The notes beneath the pieces were generated by a model. It was not told the DNA's origin. It searched no databases and was given only the letters and a program-made list of their open reading frames with translations. From the NCBI GenBank assembly GCA_903843225.1, contig CAIMOX010000031.1:1-64000 (forward strand): DNA of 64,000 nucleotides, given 5' to 3'. The position numbers and the translations under genes are program-made. Below, one piece after another: positions 30,850-41,045 of the stretch; position 1 is the stretch's first letter; the number at the start of each line of letters is the position of its first letter. The stretch comes from an uncultured Actinomycetes bacterium. Its GTDB lineage: Bacteria > Actinomycetota > Actinomycetes > Nanopelagicales > Nanopelagicaceae.

Positions 30850-31784
30850 AGCGCCACTCGCGGATCAAGTGCGGCATGAATTAAATCTGCGAGCAAGTTG
30901 ACGGTGACAACGACGAGAGCAAAGAAAATGGTGACACCTTGCACAATGGGATAATCTCGCTGTGAAATTGCATCGATCATGAGAGAGCCCGTCGCTGGAA
31001 TTGCGAAGACTCGTTCGACAATAACGGTTGAGCCAACAAGATACGCGATATTTACACCCAGTACCGTGACAGATGCGATGATCGAGTTACGAACTACATG
31101 CGAAAGCATGACTCGGGTTCGTCCGATTCCCTTTGCCTTTGCTGTTAATACAAAATCTGCTTCAAGGATCTCGAGCATCGCTGCACGAAGACTACGGATC
31201 AAAATAGGTGAGAGGCCGATTGCAATCGAGAGCGATGGCAAGAATGTGGAGCGCAGATGTTGCAAGAAAGTATCCCCGAAACCACTTACCGGGAAGAGAT
31301 GAATTTTGAGACCGAAGAGCAAGATCAGTTCTATACCGATCCAAACTTGAGGCATTCCTAAACCAATGATAGGCACCACACGCACAACCTGATCTCTGAT
31401 TGCACCTTCTTTTGATGCTGCGAGAATTGCGAGTGGGAGGCTGATAAGCAGTGCAAGAATAATTCCACCGAACATCAAGAAGAGAGTTGCGCTCAATCTT
31501 CCTGCAATGAGGGAGCTAACGGCGGTGTTGTTATAAAAACTTACCCCAAGAGAGCCCTGGAAGAGGTGGCCCAAGAAAGAGAAGTACTGGATGAGAAGCG
31601 GGCGGTCGATACCAAGTAAGTGGTGAATCGCCTTAACGCGCGCATCGGTGGCTCGCTGCCCGAGGATTACATCTGCTGGATCTCCAGGGATTGCATGAAC
31701 TAAGAGAAAGACAACGACTGAAATGCCAAAGAGGGCGGGTAGGACTTGTAAGAACCTCTTGCCAGCATAGAACAAGAAATTCAT
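30846..31784 (-). CDS. Oligopeptide ABC transporter permease (DppB/OppB)
   Basis: A 312-residue membrane permease. Typical DppB features are FLLVHAIPGDPADVILG near the N-terminus, the EAA-type loop AKAKGIGRTRVMLSHVVRNS and VERVFAIPATGSLMIDAI near the C-terminus. Six hydrophobic spans can be traced. It is separated from the binding-protein gene by about 100 nt that contain a perfect hairpin, so its expression is probably lower than that of the binding protein. Confidence 0.94.
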   Translation of the reverse strand: MNFLFYAGKRFLQVLPALFGISVVVFLLVHAIPGDPADVILGQRATDARVKAIHHLLGIDRPLLIQYFSFLGHLFQGSLGVSFYNNTAVSSLIAGRLSATLFLMFGGIILALLISLPLAILAASKEGAIRDQVVRVVPIIGLGMPQVWIGIELILLFGLKIHLFPVSGFGDTFLQHLRSTFLPSLSIAIGLSPILIRSLRAAMLEILEADFVLTAKAKGIGRTRVMLSHVVRNSIIASVTVLGVNIAYLVGSTVIVERVFAIPATGSLMIDAISQRDYPIVQGVTIFFALVVVTVNLLADLIHAALDPRVAL

Positions 31785-31842
31785 TAAAGCCCCACCACGT
31801 CCTCTCTAGTTTCTAATGAGTTATTACTTCTTTGCTTAGAAC

Positions 31843-31872
31843 CGAATATGGGGAGCGTACTCCCCATATTCG
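31843..31872 (-). promoter_or_regulatory. Intercistronic hairpin between binding-protein and permease genes
   Basis: A perfect 13-bp stem, CGAATATGGGGAG and its complement, with a 4-nt loop, 15 nt beyond the binding-protein stop. No T-run follows on the minus strand, so it resembles a 3'-end mRNA stabiliser or partial terminator that raises binding-protein over permease levels. Confidence 0.7.
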
Positions 31873-31886
31873 TATTACTGAATTAA

Positions 31887-33431
31887 TTAACCCTTCTTCA
31901 CATCTTCCATATGGTAAGAAAGTGTTGGGGTTACTTGGAATCCAGTGATCTTTGAGCTCCATGAGTAGATATATGGTGCGTTGTAAGCAAAGATCATCAT
32001 CGCTTCATTTGCAACAGTCTTCTGTACAAATGAGTATGACTTCTGACGAGCGACTGGATCAGCATCTGACTGTCCAGCGCGAACTGCAGCAACAACAGCT
32101 GGGTTGTTGTAGTTCGTGTAGAAGGCGTGTGTTCCACCGTTCTCAGGATCAAGTGCGAATGTAAGCAATTCGTCTGGATCTGAAATATCCATTGTCCAGC
32201 CTGTGCTTGTTAGCTGATAATTCATCGCCTTCTGAGTTGCGCGCTTTACCTTTGGCTCTTGAGTCTTGATGGTGAGTGTTACACCAATCTTCTTCAGAGA
32301 TGCCTGCAGGATTGAGCTCATCGCATTATCTTCGACGCTTCCTGATGTTGCTAGATATTCAAGCTTGAGTCCCTTAGCGAACTTTGACTTTGCAAGCTCT
32401 GCAGCAGCAGCCTTGAGGTCATATTGAACGCCTGGTGACTTAGCATCGTAGAAGCCAACATTTGGAGCGAGGATTGAGTTTGATGGGGTTCCAAGACCAC
32501 CAAGGACTACCTTGATGACTGCGCGACGATCAAATGCATAAGAAAGAGCACGACGAACGTGTACATCAGCGAGTGCTGGAGTACTCAATTCATTCATAGC
32601 GATGAATTCTGATGCAGCGGCAGGGAATGCCTTGACCATAAGACCTGCGGTCTTCTTGATCTGTGGAACAGAAGTTGCTGGTGGGAACTCGTTGATGTCA
32701 GCCTGGCCTGATGCGAGCATCAATGCACGGGTGTTGTCATCGACAACGTACTTCCATGTTACTGAGTTCAAGTAAGGCTTTCCTGGCTGCCAGTAATTTG
32801 TGTTTGCAACCATCTTGAGTTCAGTTCCAGGTGTCCAGTGATCAAGCTTGAATGGGCCTGTTCCGATTGGAGCCTTGTAGAAAGCTTCAGCTGTCTTTCC
32901 GCCGAAGTTATTAGGAAGGATTGAGTTAGAGAAGCAAGCAAGGTCAGAGAGCAAAGGAGCCCAAGGGGTCTTTGTCTTGATGACAACTGTTGCTGCATCT
33001 GGTGTAGTGATTGTGTCGATAGCAGTGTTCAAGAAGCCCCAGCCATCGCCCTTTGTTGCGAGGTCAAGTGAGAACTTAACATCTGCAGATGTCATAGGTG
33101 TTCCATCGCTGAACTTAACATCGGTACGGAGCTTGATTGTCCAAGTTAATTTATCAGCTGCTTGTGAAGAGCTCTTTGCTAGCCATGGTGAAACTGTCTT
33201 ACCATCTTGGCTAATCATGTAAAGAGGTTCAAAGATTTGTTGCTGAGGGAAGATCGAGTCATTCTGAGCAAGATCTGGATTAAATGTTGCGAAGTCTTGG
33301 TTGCGCACAAGGACGAGATCGCCCTTAGGTGCCGCATTCTCAGCGCTTGCTGGAAGAATGCTCGCTACCAAAGACCCAACGACAGCCGTAGCGAGTACAA
33401 GTACTCGACGTGACTTCTTTGAGGTGAACAT
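31887..33431 (-). CDS. Peptide ABC transporter substrate-binding protein (SBP family 5)
   Basis: Extracytoplasmic receptor of the adjacent importer, 514 residues. A Sec signal (TSKKSRRVLVLATAVVG) with a likely cut after ASA near residue 30 is followed by RNQDFATFNPDLAQND, the family SBP_bac_5 start, KLRTDVKFSDGTPMTSADVKFSL and HVRRALSYAFDRRAVI. There is no lipobox Cys, so unlike most Gram-positive receptors it may be free or held another way. ATG 33431 has AGGAGA upstream; the open extension beyond it is rejected. A 23-bp perfect palindrome lies in the leader. The ligand is probably a di/oligopeptide or amide, judging from the downstream hydrolases. Confidence 0.94.
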   Translation of the reverse strand: MFTSKKSRRVLVLATAVVGSLVASILPASAENAAPKGDLVLVRNQDFATFNPDLAQNDSIFPQQQIFEPLYMISQDGKTVSPWLAKSSSQAADKLTWTIKLRTDVKFSDGTPMTSADVKFSLDLATKGDGWGFLNTAIDTITTPDAATVVIKTKTPWAPLLSDLACFSNSILPNNFGGKTAEAFYKAPIGTGPFKLDHWTPGTELKMVANTNYWQPGKPYLNSVTWKYVVDDNTRALMLASGQADINEFPPATSVPQIKKTAGLMVKAFPAAASEFIAMNELSTPALADVHVRRALSYAFDRRAVIKVVLGGLGTPSNSILAPNVGFYDAKSPGVQYDLKAAAAELAKSKFAKGLKLEYLATSGSVEDNAMSSILQASLKKIGVTLTIKTQEPKVKRATQKAMNYQLTSTGWTMDISDPDELLTFALDPENGGTHAFYTNYNNPAVVAAVRAGQSDADPVARQKSYSFVQKTVANEAMMIFAYNAPYIYSWSSKITGFQVTPTLSYHMEDVKKG

Positions 33432-33454
33432 GTATTTCTCTCCTATCGAGGGTA

Positions 33455-33477
33455 AATGCTTGATCAGATCAAGCATT
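33455..33477. promoter_or_regulatory. Perfect 23-bp palindrome upstream of the peptide-importer operon
   Basis: Arms AATGCTTGATC and GATCAAGCATT around a single A, ending 24 nt before the binding-protein ATG. The length, perfect symmetry and position between divergent operon and amidase gene suggest an operator for a dimeric regulator (GntR/FadR-like sites have this form). No regulator gene is adjacent. Confidence 0.6.
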
Positions 33478-33671
33478 AGGTTGCTGACATGGAGCAAACC
33501 TGAACTAGTACGACCAGCTCGCTTTGCGTGACAACGTTAAAAGCGTATGCGAGAACGCTGAAATAAGCACTACTTTCCAAGAAATTATTTTCACTCCGTT
33601 CCATCTCGGGGCTAGTAACAAAGATGTTATAAATCCCGTGCTTTGGAGATGAAAGTTAGGAGTCGTCGGAG

Positions 33672-34910
33672 TTGCCTTGCGATATACCCTTGCCATCTAT
33701 GTACGAGTTACTGAGAAGTAAGGGGCTCCCCCTTCATGCAATCGTTGAGATCTTTGAACCCGCTATCGAGAGAGCGCCATCCTCGAATCGTCAAGGTGAC
33801 GTAGATCTCGCCGGCGTCACTATTGCCGTGAAGGATATGGTCGCGCTCAAGGGCCATCGCAGGGGAAATGGCAACCCAGTCGATATGCAGAGCGCGCCCT
33901 TCGAAGAACGTAACGCGAGAGTCATCGATCAACTTCTTGACGCGGGTGTGAAAATTGTTGCAACGACTTCTCTCCTTGAATATGCAGCCGGTGCCCAGCA
34001 TCCTGATATTCCTGAGACTCGCAACCCACTAGATACTCGATTAACTGCAGGAGGATCAAGTGCGGGATCGGCGGCGCTAGTAGGAGCAGGAATTATTCCG
34101 CTCGCAGTTGGCACCGATACTGGTGGATCAATACGAATCCCAGCGGCATACTGCGGAACAATTGGATTTAAGCCAACTTCTCAATTGATTTCTTTAGATC
34201 GTGTAACTGCATTAGCTCCTACCTATGATCATCTCGGGTTTATCTCTCAATCCCTGGACCTGATCGAGGCAGCGTTACTGGCAACCACTATGGTGCCTCT
34301 TAAAAAGCCAGAACTTTCACAGCGCATTCGCCTTGGAGTACCGAACTATCTCGTTGATGATCATCGCAATGATGAACGAATAACCACTCGCTTCCGTGAG
34401 ATCGAGGATCGTCTTCGTGCCAATGGCTTTGAGCTCGTCGATATTGATGCTGGAGTGCTCGAAAAGTTCCGCTCAGCCTTCATCGATGTTGTCTTGTACG
34501 AAGCCTGGGAGATCTATGGCGCGCAGGTTCAGAGCGATCCAGGGCATTTTGGTGATGAGACTCGTCGCCTCTTTCTTCTCGGTGAGGCTGTAACAAAGGA
34601 AGATTATGAAGAGAAAATTGAGATCCGCCGCCACGCTTTAGTCGAGTTAAGTGAGTATATGAAAGGAATCGATGCACTCATTATGCCGACAGTTCCGTAC
34701 TTCGCTCCCGAGACGACCCCTCCGATTGACTCAGAGCTTGGCAGTTATGAGAGCCTCTATACCGAAATTTTTAATGTCAGCGGTCAACCAGCGATCACAC
34801 TCCCAGCGCGCTGCGAGCCACTACCTATGGGAATCCAACTCGTTGGCGCTCTCCAAGCAGATCTCAGGCTCTTAGAAGTAGCGCGAAGAGTTCTGCCTTT
34901 ACTTGGCTAA
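33672..34910 (+). CDS. Amidase-signature family hydrolase
   Basis: Hydrolyses an amide bond, cytosolic, about 412 residues. The Ser-cisSer-Lys triad is visible: K54 in AVKDM, the GGSSAGSA loop at 127-134 with the cis-Ser, and the nucleophile S153 in [12 protein letters not shown]. It resembles GatA-like amidases, but no gatC or gatB is near and the protein is shorter than GatA, so a catabolic amidase is more likely. The start is uncertain: TTG 33672 (just after CGGAG) or ATG 33699 are both open. Divergent from the peptide-importer operon and convergent with an SDR gene; it probably belongs to the same nutritional island. Confidence 0.88.
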   Translation: MPCDIPLPSMYELLRSKGLPLHAIVEIFEPAIERAPSSNRQGDVDLAGVTIAVKDMVALKGHRRGNGNPVDMQSAPFEERNARVIDQLLDAGVKIVATTSLLEYAAGAQHPDIPETRNPLDTRLTAGGSSAGSAALVGAGIIPLAVGTDTGGSIRIPAAYCGTIGFKPTSQLISLDRVTALAPTYDHLGFISQSLDLIEAALLATTMVPLKKPELSQRIRLGVPNYLVDDHRNDERITTRFREIEDRLRANGFELVDIDAGVLEKFRSAFIDVVLYEAWEIYGAQVQSDPGHFGDETRRLFLLGEAVTKEDYEEKIEIRRHALVELSEYMKGIDALIMPTVPYFAPETTPPIDSELGSYESLYTEIFNVSGQPAITLPARCEPLPMGIQLVGALQADLRLLEVARRVLPLLG

Positions 34911-34913
34911 GGC

Positions 34914-35600
34914 TTAAAAGAGTGAGTGACCGCCATCAACAGAGAGAGTTTGACCTGTTACCCATGAGCTCTCCTCTGAAGCGAAGAACTTCACGGCGTT
35001 TGCGATATCTGTAGGTTTACCCAAACGTCGTACTGCGATGGCATCAATGATCTTCTTCTGGCCATCATCGCCATAACTCTCCCACTGCTTCTGCGTCGAA
35101 GGGTTTGAGAGAATAAATCCTGGCGCGATGCAATTGACTGTGACTCCATGCTGCCCAAGTTCGTAGGCCATCTGCCTGGTAAAACTTATCTGCGCTGCCT
35201 TCGCCGTTGCATACGCTTGAATACCGGTGAGGCTCACACTTCGTCCGGCGCCTGAAGAGATCGTGACGATCCGCCCCCACTTACGCTCTTTCATACCAGG
35301 CACAACTGCACGCGTGCAGTGAAAAGTACTCATCATGTTTGCACCAAAGATAGCGGCCCACATCTCGTCTGTGATCTCTTCGAGCGGATGATGAACTTGT
35401 CCAACAACGCCACCAGCATTATTGACCAGAATATCTACAGGACCAAGATCGTTGAAGTACTGCGTTGTGAGCTTCGAATTTGAGAGATCAACTTCAGGAA
35501 GATCTACCCGGTGGACGCGATGCCCAAGTGCCTCTAACTCATCTGCAATCTGCTTTCCGATGCCGTGGCCTGCGCCAGTAACTACCGCTACTTTGCTCAT
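34914..35600 (-). CDS. SDR-family oxidoreductase
   Basis: A 228-residue short-chain dehydrogenase. TGAGHGIG lies near residue 8, DILVNNAGG follows, then the catalytic Ser in TISSGAG, the Y-x3-K pair in YATAKA, VNCIAPGFI and the end TGQTLSVDGGH. A charged residue pattern after strand 2 (VHRVDLPEVDL) suggests NAD preference. It is 2 nt downstream of a hydrolase gene on the same strand, so the two form a small operon. Substrate unknown; FabG-like activity cannot be excluded. Confidence 0.9.
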   Translation of the reverse strand: MSKVAVVTGAGHGIGKQIADELEALGHRVHRVDLPEVDLSNSKLTTQYFNDLGPVDILVNNAGGVVGQVHHPLEEITDEMWAAIFGANMMSTFHCTRAVVPGMKERKWGRIVTISSGAGRSVSLTGIQAYATAKAAQISFTRQMAYELGQHGVTVNCIAPGFILSNPSTQKQWESYGDDGQKKIIDAIAVRRLGKPTDIANAVKFFASEESSWVTGQTLSVDGGHSLF

Positions 35601-35602
35601 GG

Positions 35603-36472
35603 CTACTTGACCCCGATCGATTCTGCGAGGAACTCCCGCATGGTCTGCTGGAATAGTGGCGCCTCTTCACGCTGAGGTGAGTGGCCAGACTTCTCAAATA
35701 TCACGAGCTTTGAATTCGGAAGAAGGTCGGCAATCACTTGTGAACTCGCTACTGGAGTAACCCAATCTGTGCGGCCTACTGTGACCAGGGTCGGCACCTT
35801 GACGTTTGGGAGCACCGGCTTGAGATCGTAGTTTGGAACGTTGTGAACAAAGCACCAGTTATGTGACTCGTGGCGATAGAAGCCTGCTTCGACTGCCTTT
35901 GCAGAGGCGACTGGATCGTAATTGAAGTCATAGAGCGGAATGAGTTCGGCCCAGAGCGCTTTGAGGTCTGCATCATCGCGGACCTGACCCGACCAGTATC
36001 GGTCGAAGTTCTCCCAGTTCAGCTCCACACGATCTTGCTTGCGAGCATTCTGAACGAGGGTTTCAAAGTTACTCTTATCGGCTGTGGTGTCGCGCAAGAT
36101 CATCGCACTTACTCGATCGGGATATGCCACTGCATATTCGAGCGCGACGATGCCGCCATAGGAACCACCAGCCACGACGATCTGTTCAACGCCCATCCAC
36201 TTGCGCAACCCTTCAACGTCATCAGCCCACGCCTTATGTGAGAAGGGAGCGTCACCTTTACTGATGCCGCAACCGCGGGCATCGAAGACCACAACTTGGA
36301 AGAGATCAGCGAGTGGACCAAAGGTTGCTTTCGGCTCATGGAAAGATCCGATTCCGCCGCCGCCGTGATGCGCGATTAATACCGGCTTATTTGCTCCGCG
36401 TCCAATCACTTCGACATAGAGCTCTGCTCCATTAATTGTTACCCACTCAGATGTTACGTCGGAATTCGACAT
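35603..36472 (-). CDS. Alpha/beta hydrolase, proline-iminopeptidase-like (S33)
   Basis: A 289-residue cytosolic alpha/beta hydrolase. The oxyanion strand HHGGGGIG, FDARGCGIS, the nucleophile elbow GGSYGG, the acid in VGRTDWVTP and the catalytic His in KSGHSPQREE are all present. The FDARGCG-S and GGSYGG blocks are those of S33 prolyl aminopeptidases, which remove N-terminal Pro from peptides, but esterases of the same fold look alike. The start could be ATG 36472 or GTG one codon earlier; AGAGGA lies a suitable distance upstream. Its position in the island favours a peptide or amide substrate. Confidence 0.85.
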   Translation of the reverse strand: MSNSDVTSEWVTINGAELYVEVIGRGANKPVLIAHHGGGGIGSFHEPKATFGPLADLFQVVVFDARGCGISKGDAPFSHKAWADDVEGLRKWMGVEQIVVAGGSYGGIVALEYAVAYPDRVSAMILRDTTADKSNFETLVQNARKQDRVELNWENFDRYWSGQVRDDADLKALWAELIPLYDFNYDPVASAKAVEAGFYRHESHNWCFVHNVPNYDLKPVLPNVKVPTLVTVGRTDWVTPVASSQVIADLLPNSKLVIFEKSGHSPQREEAPLFQQTMREFLAESIGVK

Positions 36473-36550
36473 CACTTTTCCTCTCGAATAGTCGAGTGGA
36501 ACTCTAGTTGTGAAAGTGAGATTTGGATAGAGATGGCGTTACTCAAGCAA

Positions 36551-37225
36551 TTAGCGGACCGAAACCTTTTCAATCGCAACTGCCTGCTTCGGAGTTCCAT
36601 CAGTACTTCCATTGACAGTGCCTTGGGCTGCAATCGCCTTGAGAATATCTAGCCCTTTGGTGATTGTTCCCCAACGGGTATATGACGGAGGAAGAGTTGT
36701 ATCGCTATAGACGAAGAAGAATTGAGATCCGTTGGTATTTGCACCTGAGTTAGCCATTGCGACGATTCCAGCAGGGTAATCATTAGTCGTTACGGTTGGC
36801 AGATTCTCATCGCGGTAAGTGAATTGTGGTCCGCCTGAGCCAGTCGCAGTTGGGTCTCCGCATTGGAGAACGAAGAGTCCGGCAGTTGTGAGGCGATGAC
36901 AGAGCGTCTGATCGAAGTAGCCACCCTTAGCGAGAGCGGTCATCGCAAGAACAGTGAGTTGTGCCTTCTGACCATCAGCTGCAACAACGATATCTCCGCA
37001 ATTAGTTGTGAAGGTAAAGGTGCGATTCTTAAATGGCGGCTTTACAGCAGGTGGCGTGATCTGTGGTGGCTGATGCCCCACTGCGGTTACTGGATGACAC
37101 TTGATTGCAGAAGCGGTCGCTTTACCCTTCGCTGTGTGGTCGGCTGCTTGCGAAGTTTCTGGAACACCAGCGAGCAAAGTGGCAGCAAGAACTCCAACCA
37201 GTGCAGTGCGCTTGGTGATCTTCAT
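36551..37225 (-). CDS. Secreted cyclophilin-type peptidyl-prolyl isomerase
   Basis: A 224-residue exported folding catalyst. A Sec signal (KITKRTALVGVLAATLLAG, cut near QAA) is followed by a Pro-rich linker of about 40 residues and a cyclophilin core. Core blocks are LCHRLTTAGLFVLQCGDP (the catalytic Arg of FHR), MANSGANTNGSQFFFVYSD and WGTITKGLDILKAI. ATG 37225 has GGGAG five nt upstream and begins 2 nt after the guaA stop; an ATG four codons earlier is less likely. The product probably assists folding of extracytoplasmic proteins such as the ABC receptors nearby. Confidence 0.93.
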   Translation of the reverse strand: MKITKRTALVGVLAATLLAGVPETSQAADHTAKGKATASAIKCHPVTAVGHQPPQITPPAVKPPFKNRTFTFTTNCGDIVVAADGQKAQLTVLAMTALAKGGYFDQTLCHRLTTAGLFVLQCGDPTATGSGGPQFTYRDENLPTVTTNDYPAGIVAMANSGANTNGSQFFFVYSDTTLPPSYTRWGTITKGLDILKAIAAQGTVNGSTDGTPKQAVAIEKVSVR

Positions 37226-37227
37226 AC

Positions 37228-38778
37228 TTACTCCCATTCAATCGTTCCTGGCGGCTTACTCGTCAGGTCGAGCGTTACTCGATTAATTTCCCGTACTTCA
37301 TTTGTGATGCGCGTTGAGATCTTCTCCAGTACATCGTACGGAAGTCGACTCCAATCTGCAGTCATTGCATCTTCACTCGAAACTGGGCGGAGAACAATGG
37401 GATGTCCATAGGTTCTGCCATCGCCCTGCACTCCTACGCTGCGAACATCTGCAAGTAAGACAACTGGGCACTGCCAAATCTCTCGGTCTAACTTGGCTAA
37501 CTTTAATTCCTCGCGGACGATTAAATCGGCTTTTCTTAGGATTGTAAGACGATTCTCAGTAACTTCACCGATGATGCGAATGCCTAGCCCTGGTCCTGGG
37601 AAGGGTTGGCGCCAGACAATCTCTTCTGGCAGGCCTAGCTCGAGCCCAGCCTCACGGACCTCATCCTTAAAAAGCGTGCGAAGCGGTTCAATGAGTGCAA
37701 ATTGAAGATCATCTGGAAGTCCACCGACATTGTGGTGAGACTTAATCGTTGCTGCACCTTCACCACCACCAGACTCAACAACATCTGGGTAGAGAGTGCC
37801 CTGCACTAAGAAGTCAACAGATTCATGTGCCGAGAGCTCACGTGCTGATTCTTCAAAGGTGCGGATAAATTCACGACCAATAATCTTGCGCTTTGTCTCT
37901 GGGTCAGTCACACCAGCAAGGGCATCGAGAAACTTCTTCTTCGCATTTACTACCATCAACTGCACACCAGTTACTGCAACAAAATCTTGCTCAACTTGTT
38001 CTGCTTCGCCTTCGCGTAATAGGCCATGATCAACGAAGACACATGTGAGCTGACTGCCAATCGCCTTCTGAACAATAGCTGCAGCTACTGCTGAATCAAC
38101 ACCGCCAGAGAGACCGCAGATAACGCGTTTGGTGCCAACCTGCGCCTTGATCTTTTCAACTTCGGTTGCCACAATGTTTTGAGAAGTCCACGAAGGAGTG
38201 CAACCAACGATATCAATCAGCCAACGTCGTAGAACTTCTTGGCCATTCTCGGAGTGAAGAACTTCTGGGTGGAACTGAACTCCGGCGAGAAGTGCGTCGC
38301 TACTTTCAAAGGAGACGATCGGCGTATCTTCAGTTGATGCAGTAGATGTAAATCCTGCAGGGGCGCTAGTGACACTATCGCCATGAGACATCCATACCCG
38401 GAACTCAGAATCGAGCCCGCCGAGTAAACGAGATGATCCGTCGTGAGTCATCGTTGTGCGACCGAATTCGGATTTACCAGTTTGGCTAACGACACCGCCG
38501 AGTGCAGCGGCCATAGCTTGGAAGCCATAACAGATCCCGAAGATTGGAAGGTTGTGATCAAAGATTGTTGGGTCAAGCGTTGGCGCATCTGGTGCATACA
38601 CACTAGAAGGTCCACCGGAAAGAATGATCGCCTTCGGCTTCTTTGCAAGCATCTGCGAAACCGGCATTGATGATGGCACGATATCGCTATAGACGCGTGC
38701 TTGACGGACTCTGCGCGCGATTAATTGTGCGTACTGGGCTCCGAAATCAACAACAAGTACTAAATCTTGTTCAGCCAC
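37228..38778 (-). CDS. guaA: GMP synthase (glutamine-hydrolysing)
   Basis: Amidates XMP to GMP using glutamine and ATP. The N-terminal class-I amidotransferase domain has [17 protein letters not shown], the catalytic Cys in FGICYGFQ and [10 protein letters not shown] with the His. The C-terminal synthetase domain has SGGVDSAV and the dimerisation end [29 protein letters not shown] 38778 overlaps the guaB3 stop by 8 nt and has AGAGG upstream at slightly long spacing; TTG 38790 is an alternative. guaB, guaB3 and guaA lie in a row, covering the route from IMP to GMP. Confidence 0.96.
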   Translation of the reverse strand: MAEQDLVLVVDFGAQYAQLIARRVRQARVYSDIVPSSMPVSQMLAKKPKAIILSGGPSSVYAPDAPTLDPTIFDHNLPIFGICYGFQAMAAALGGVVSQTGKSEFGRTTMTHDGSSRLLGGLDSEFRVWMSHGDSVTSAPAGFTSTASTEDTPIVSFESSDALLAGVQFHPEVLHSENGQEVLRRWLIDIVGCTPSWTSQNIVATEVEKIKAQVGTKRVICGLSGGVDSAVAAAIVQKAIGSQLTCVFVDHGLLREGEAEQVEQDFVAVTGVQLMVVNAKKKFLDALAGVTDPETKRKIIGREFIRTFEESARELSAHESVDFLVQGTLYPDVVESGGGEGAATIKSHHNVGGLPDDLQFALIEPLRTLFKDEVREAGLELGLPEEIVWRQPFPGPGLGIRIIGEVTENRLTILRKADLIVREELKLAKLDREIWQCPVVLLADVRSVGVQGDGRTYGHPIVLRPVSSEDAMTADWSRLPYDVLEKISTRITNEVREINRVTLDLTSKPPGTIEWE

Positions 38779-39883
38779 GCGCGACGACAACCTCTACGCG
38801 TTGGAACTCTTTGAGATCTGAATATCCAGATGTTGCCATTCCACGACGGAGCGCGCCAAAGAGGTTCATAGAACCATCAGCAGTGTGTGATGGACCAACG
38901 AGAATCTCTTCGAGTGAGCCCACGGTGCCAACTTTGACCCTATCGCCACGTGGAAGTTCATCATGTGCTGCTTCAAGGCCCCAGTGCCAACCCTTGCCAG
39001 GTGCTTCATGAGCTCTCGCTAGCGGTGATCCCATCATGACGGCATCTGCGCCACAAGCGATCGCCTTTGCGATATCACCAGATTTTCCGACTGAACCATC
39101 TGCAATAACGTGAACGTAACGTCCACCAGATTCATCCAAGTAATCACGACGCGCACTTGCAACTTCCGCAACGGCAGAGGCCATCGGAACAGAGATACCA
39201 AGAACGGTGCGAGTTGTGTGAGCTGATCCCCCACCAAAACCTACGAGAACTCCAGCTGCGCCAGCGCGCATCAAGTGGAGCGCTCCTGTACCGGTTGCAC
39301 AGCCGCCAACAATGACGGGTGCATCGAGTTCGTAGATGAACTTCTTGAGATTGAGTGGCTCACTCTTTGTTGCTACATGCTCTGCCGAGACAGTTGTTCC
39401 GCGAATAACGAAGATATCTACGCCCGCTTTAATAACATCATTAGCAAACTCTGCTGTGCGTTGTGGTGAGAGCGCTGCCGCGACTGTGACACCCGCTGCG
39501 CGGATCTCGGCGATACGTGCCTTCACAAGCTCTGATCGAATCGGAGCTGCATAGAGCTCTTGCATGCGACGAATCGCTTGCTCTTGTGGAAGGGAGGCGA
39601 TCTCAGCGAGTGCGATACGTGGATCTTCGTGACGAGTCCAGAGACCCTCTAGATTGAGAACACCAAGTCCACCGAGCTTTCCGATCGCGATCGCAGTGTC
39701 CGGTGAGACGACTGAATCCATCGGAGCTGCGAGCATAGGAAGGGCAAATTTGTAGGCATCTATCTGCCAAGAGATAGAAACTTCTTCTGGGTCACGAGTA
39801 CGACGGCTCGGCACGATCGCAATATCGTCGAAAGAGTAAGCCTGACGAGCGCGCTTTCCTGGTCCGATCTCTATCTCATTCAT
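38771..39883 (-). CDS. guaB3: GuaB3 family, IMP-dehydrogenase-related protein
   Basis: A 370-residue TIM-barrel protein of the GuaB3 family, which in actinobacteria lies next to guaB. It starts [23 protein letters not shown]. The phosphate-binding region near 215-225 reads [12 protein letters not shown]222 stands where IMP dehydrogenase has its catalytic Cys, so the covalent IMPDH mechanism is not possible. The closing GGLR-like block [21 protein letters not shown] is family-typical. No CBS domain. Cyanobacterial relatives have been assigned other purine-nucleotide reductase roles; the role here is open. It lies directly after guaB (stop and start abut) and overlaps guaA. Confidence 0.93.
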   Translation of the reverse strand: MNEIEIGPGKRARQAYSFDDIAIVPSRRTRDPEEVSISWQIDAYKFALPMLAAPMDSVVSPDTAIAIGKLGGLGVLNLEGLWTRHEDPRIALAEIASLPQEQAIRRMQELYAAPIRSELVKARIAEIRAAGVTVAAALSPQRTAEFANDVIKAGVDIFVIRGTTVSAEHVATKSEPLNLKKFIYELDAPVIVGGCATGTGALHLMRAGAAGVLVGFGGGSAHTTRTVLGISVPMASAVAEVASARRDYLDESGGRYVHVIADGSVGKSGDIAKAIACGADAVMMGSPLARAHEAPGKGWHWGLEAAHDELPRGDRVKVGTVGSLEEILVGPSHTADGSMNLFGALRRGMATSGYSDLKEFQRVEVVVARG

Positions 39884-41014
<1,131 letters not shown>

Positions 41015-41045
41015 TTACTAGGGCAGAGAGCGCAGAATTAAACGC

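Noticed and set aside
33672-34910. Amidase as GatA of the tRNA-dependent amidotransferase
   Set aside because: There is no gatB or gatC nearby, and the protein is about 70 residues shorter than usual GatA.
25367-36475. The accessory island as a prophage or transposon
   Set aside because: No integrase, transposase, flanking repeats or tRNA att site was found, and base composition resembles the neighbours.
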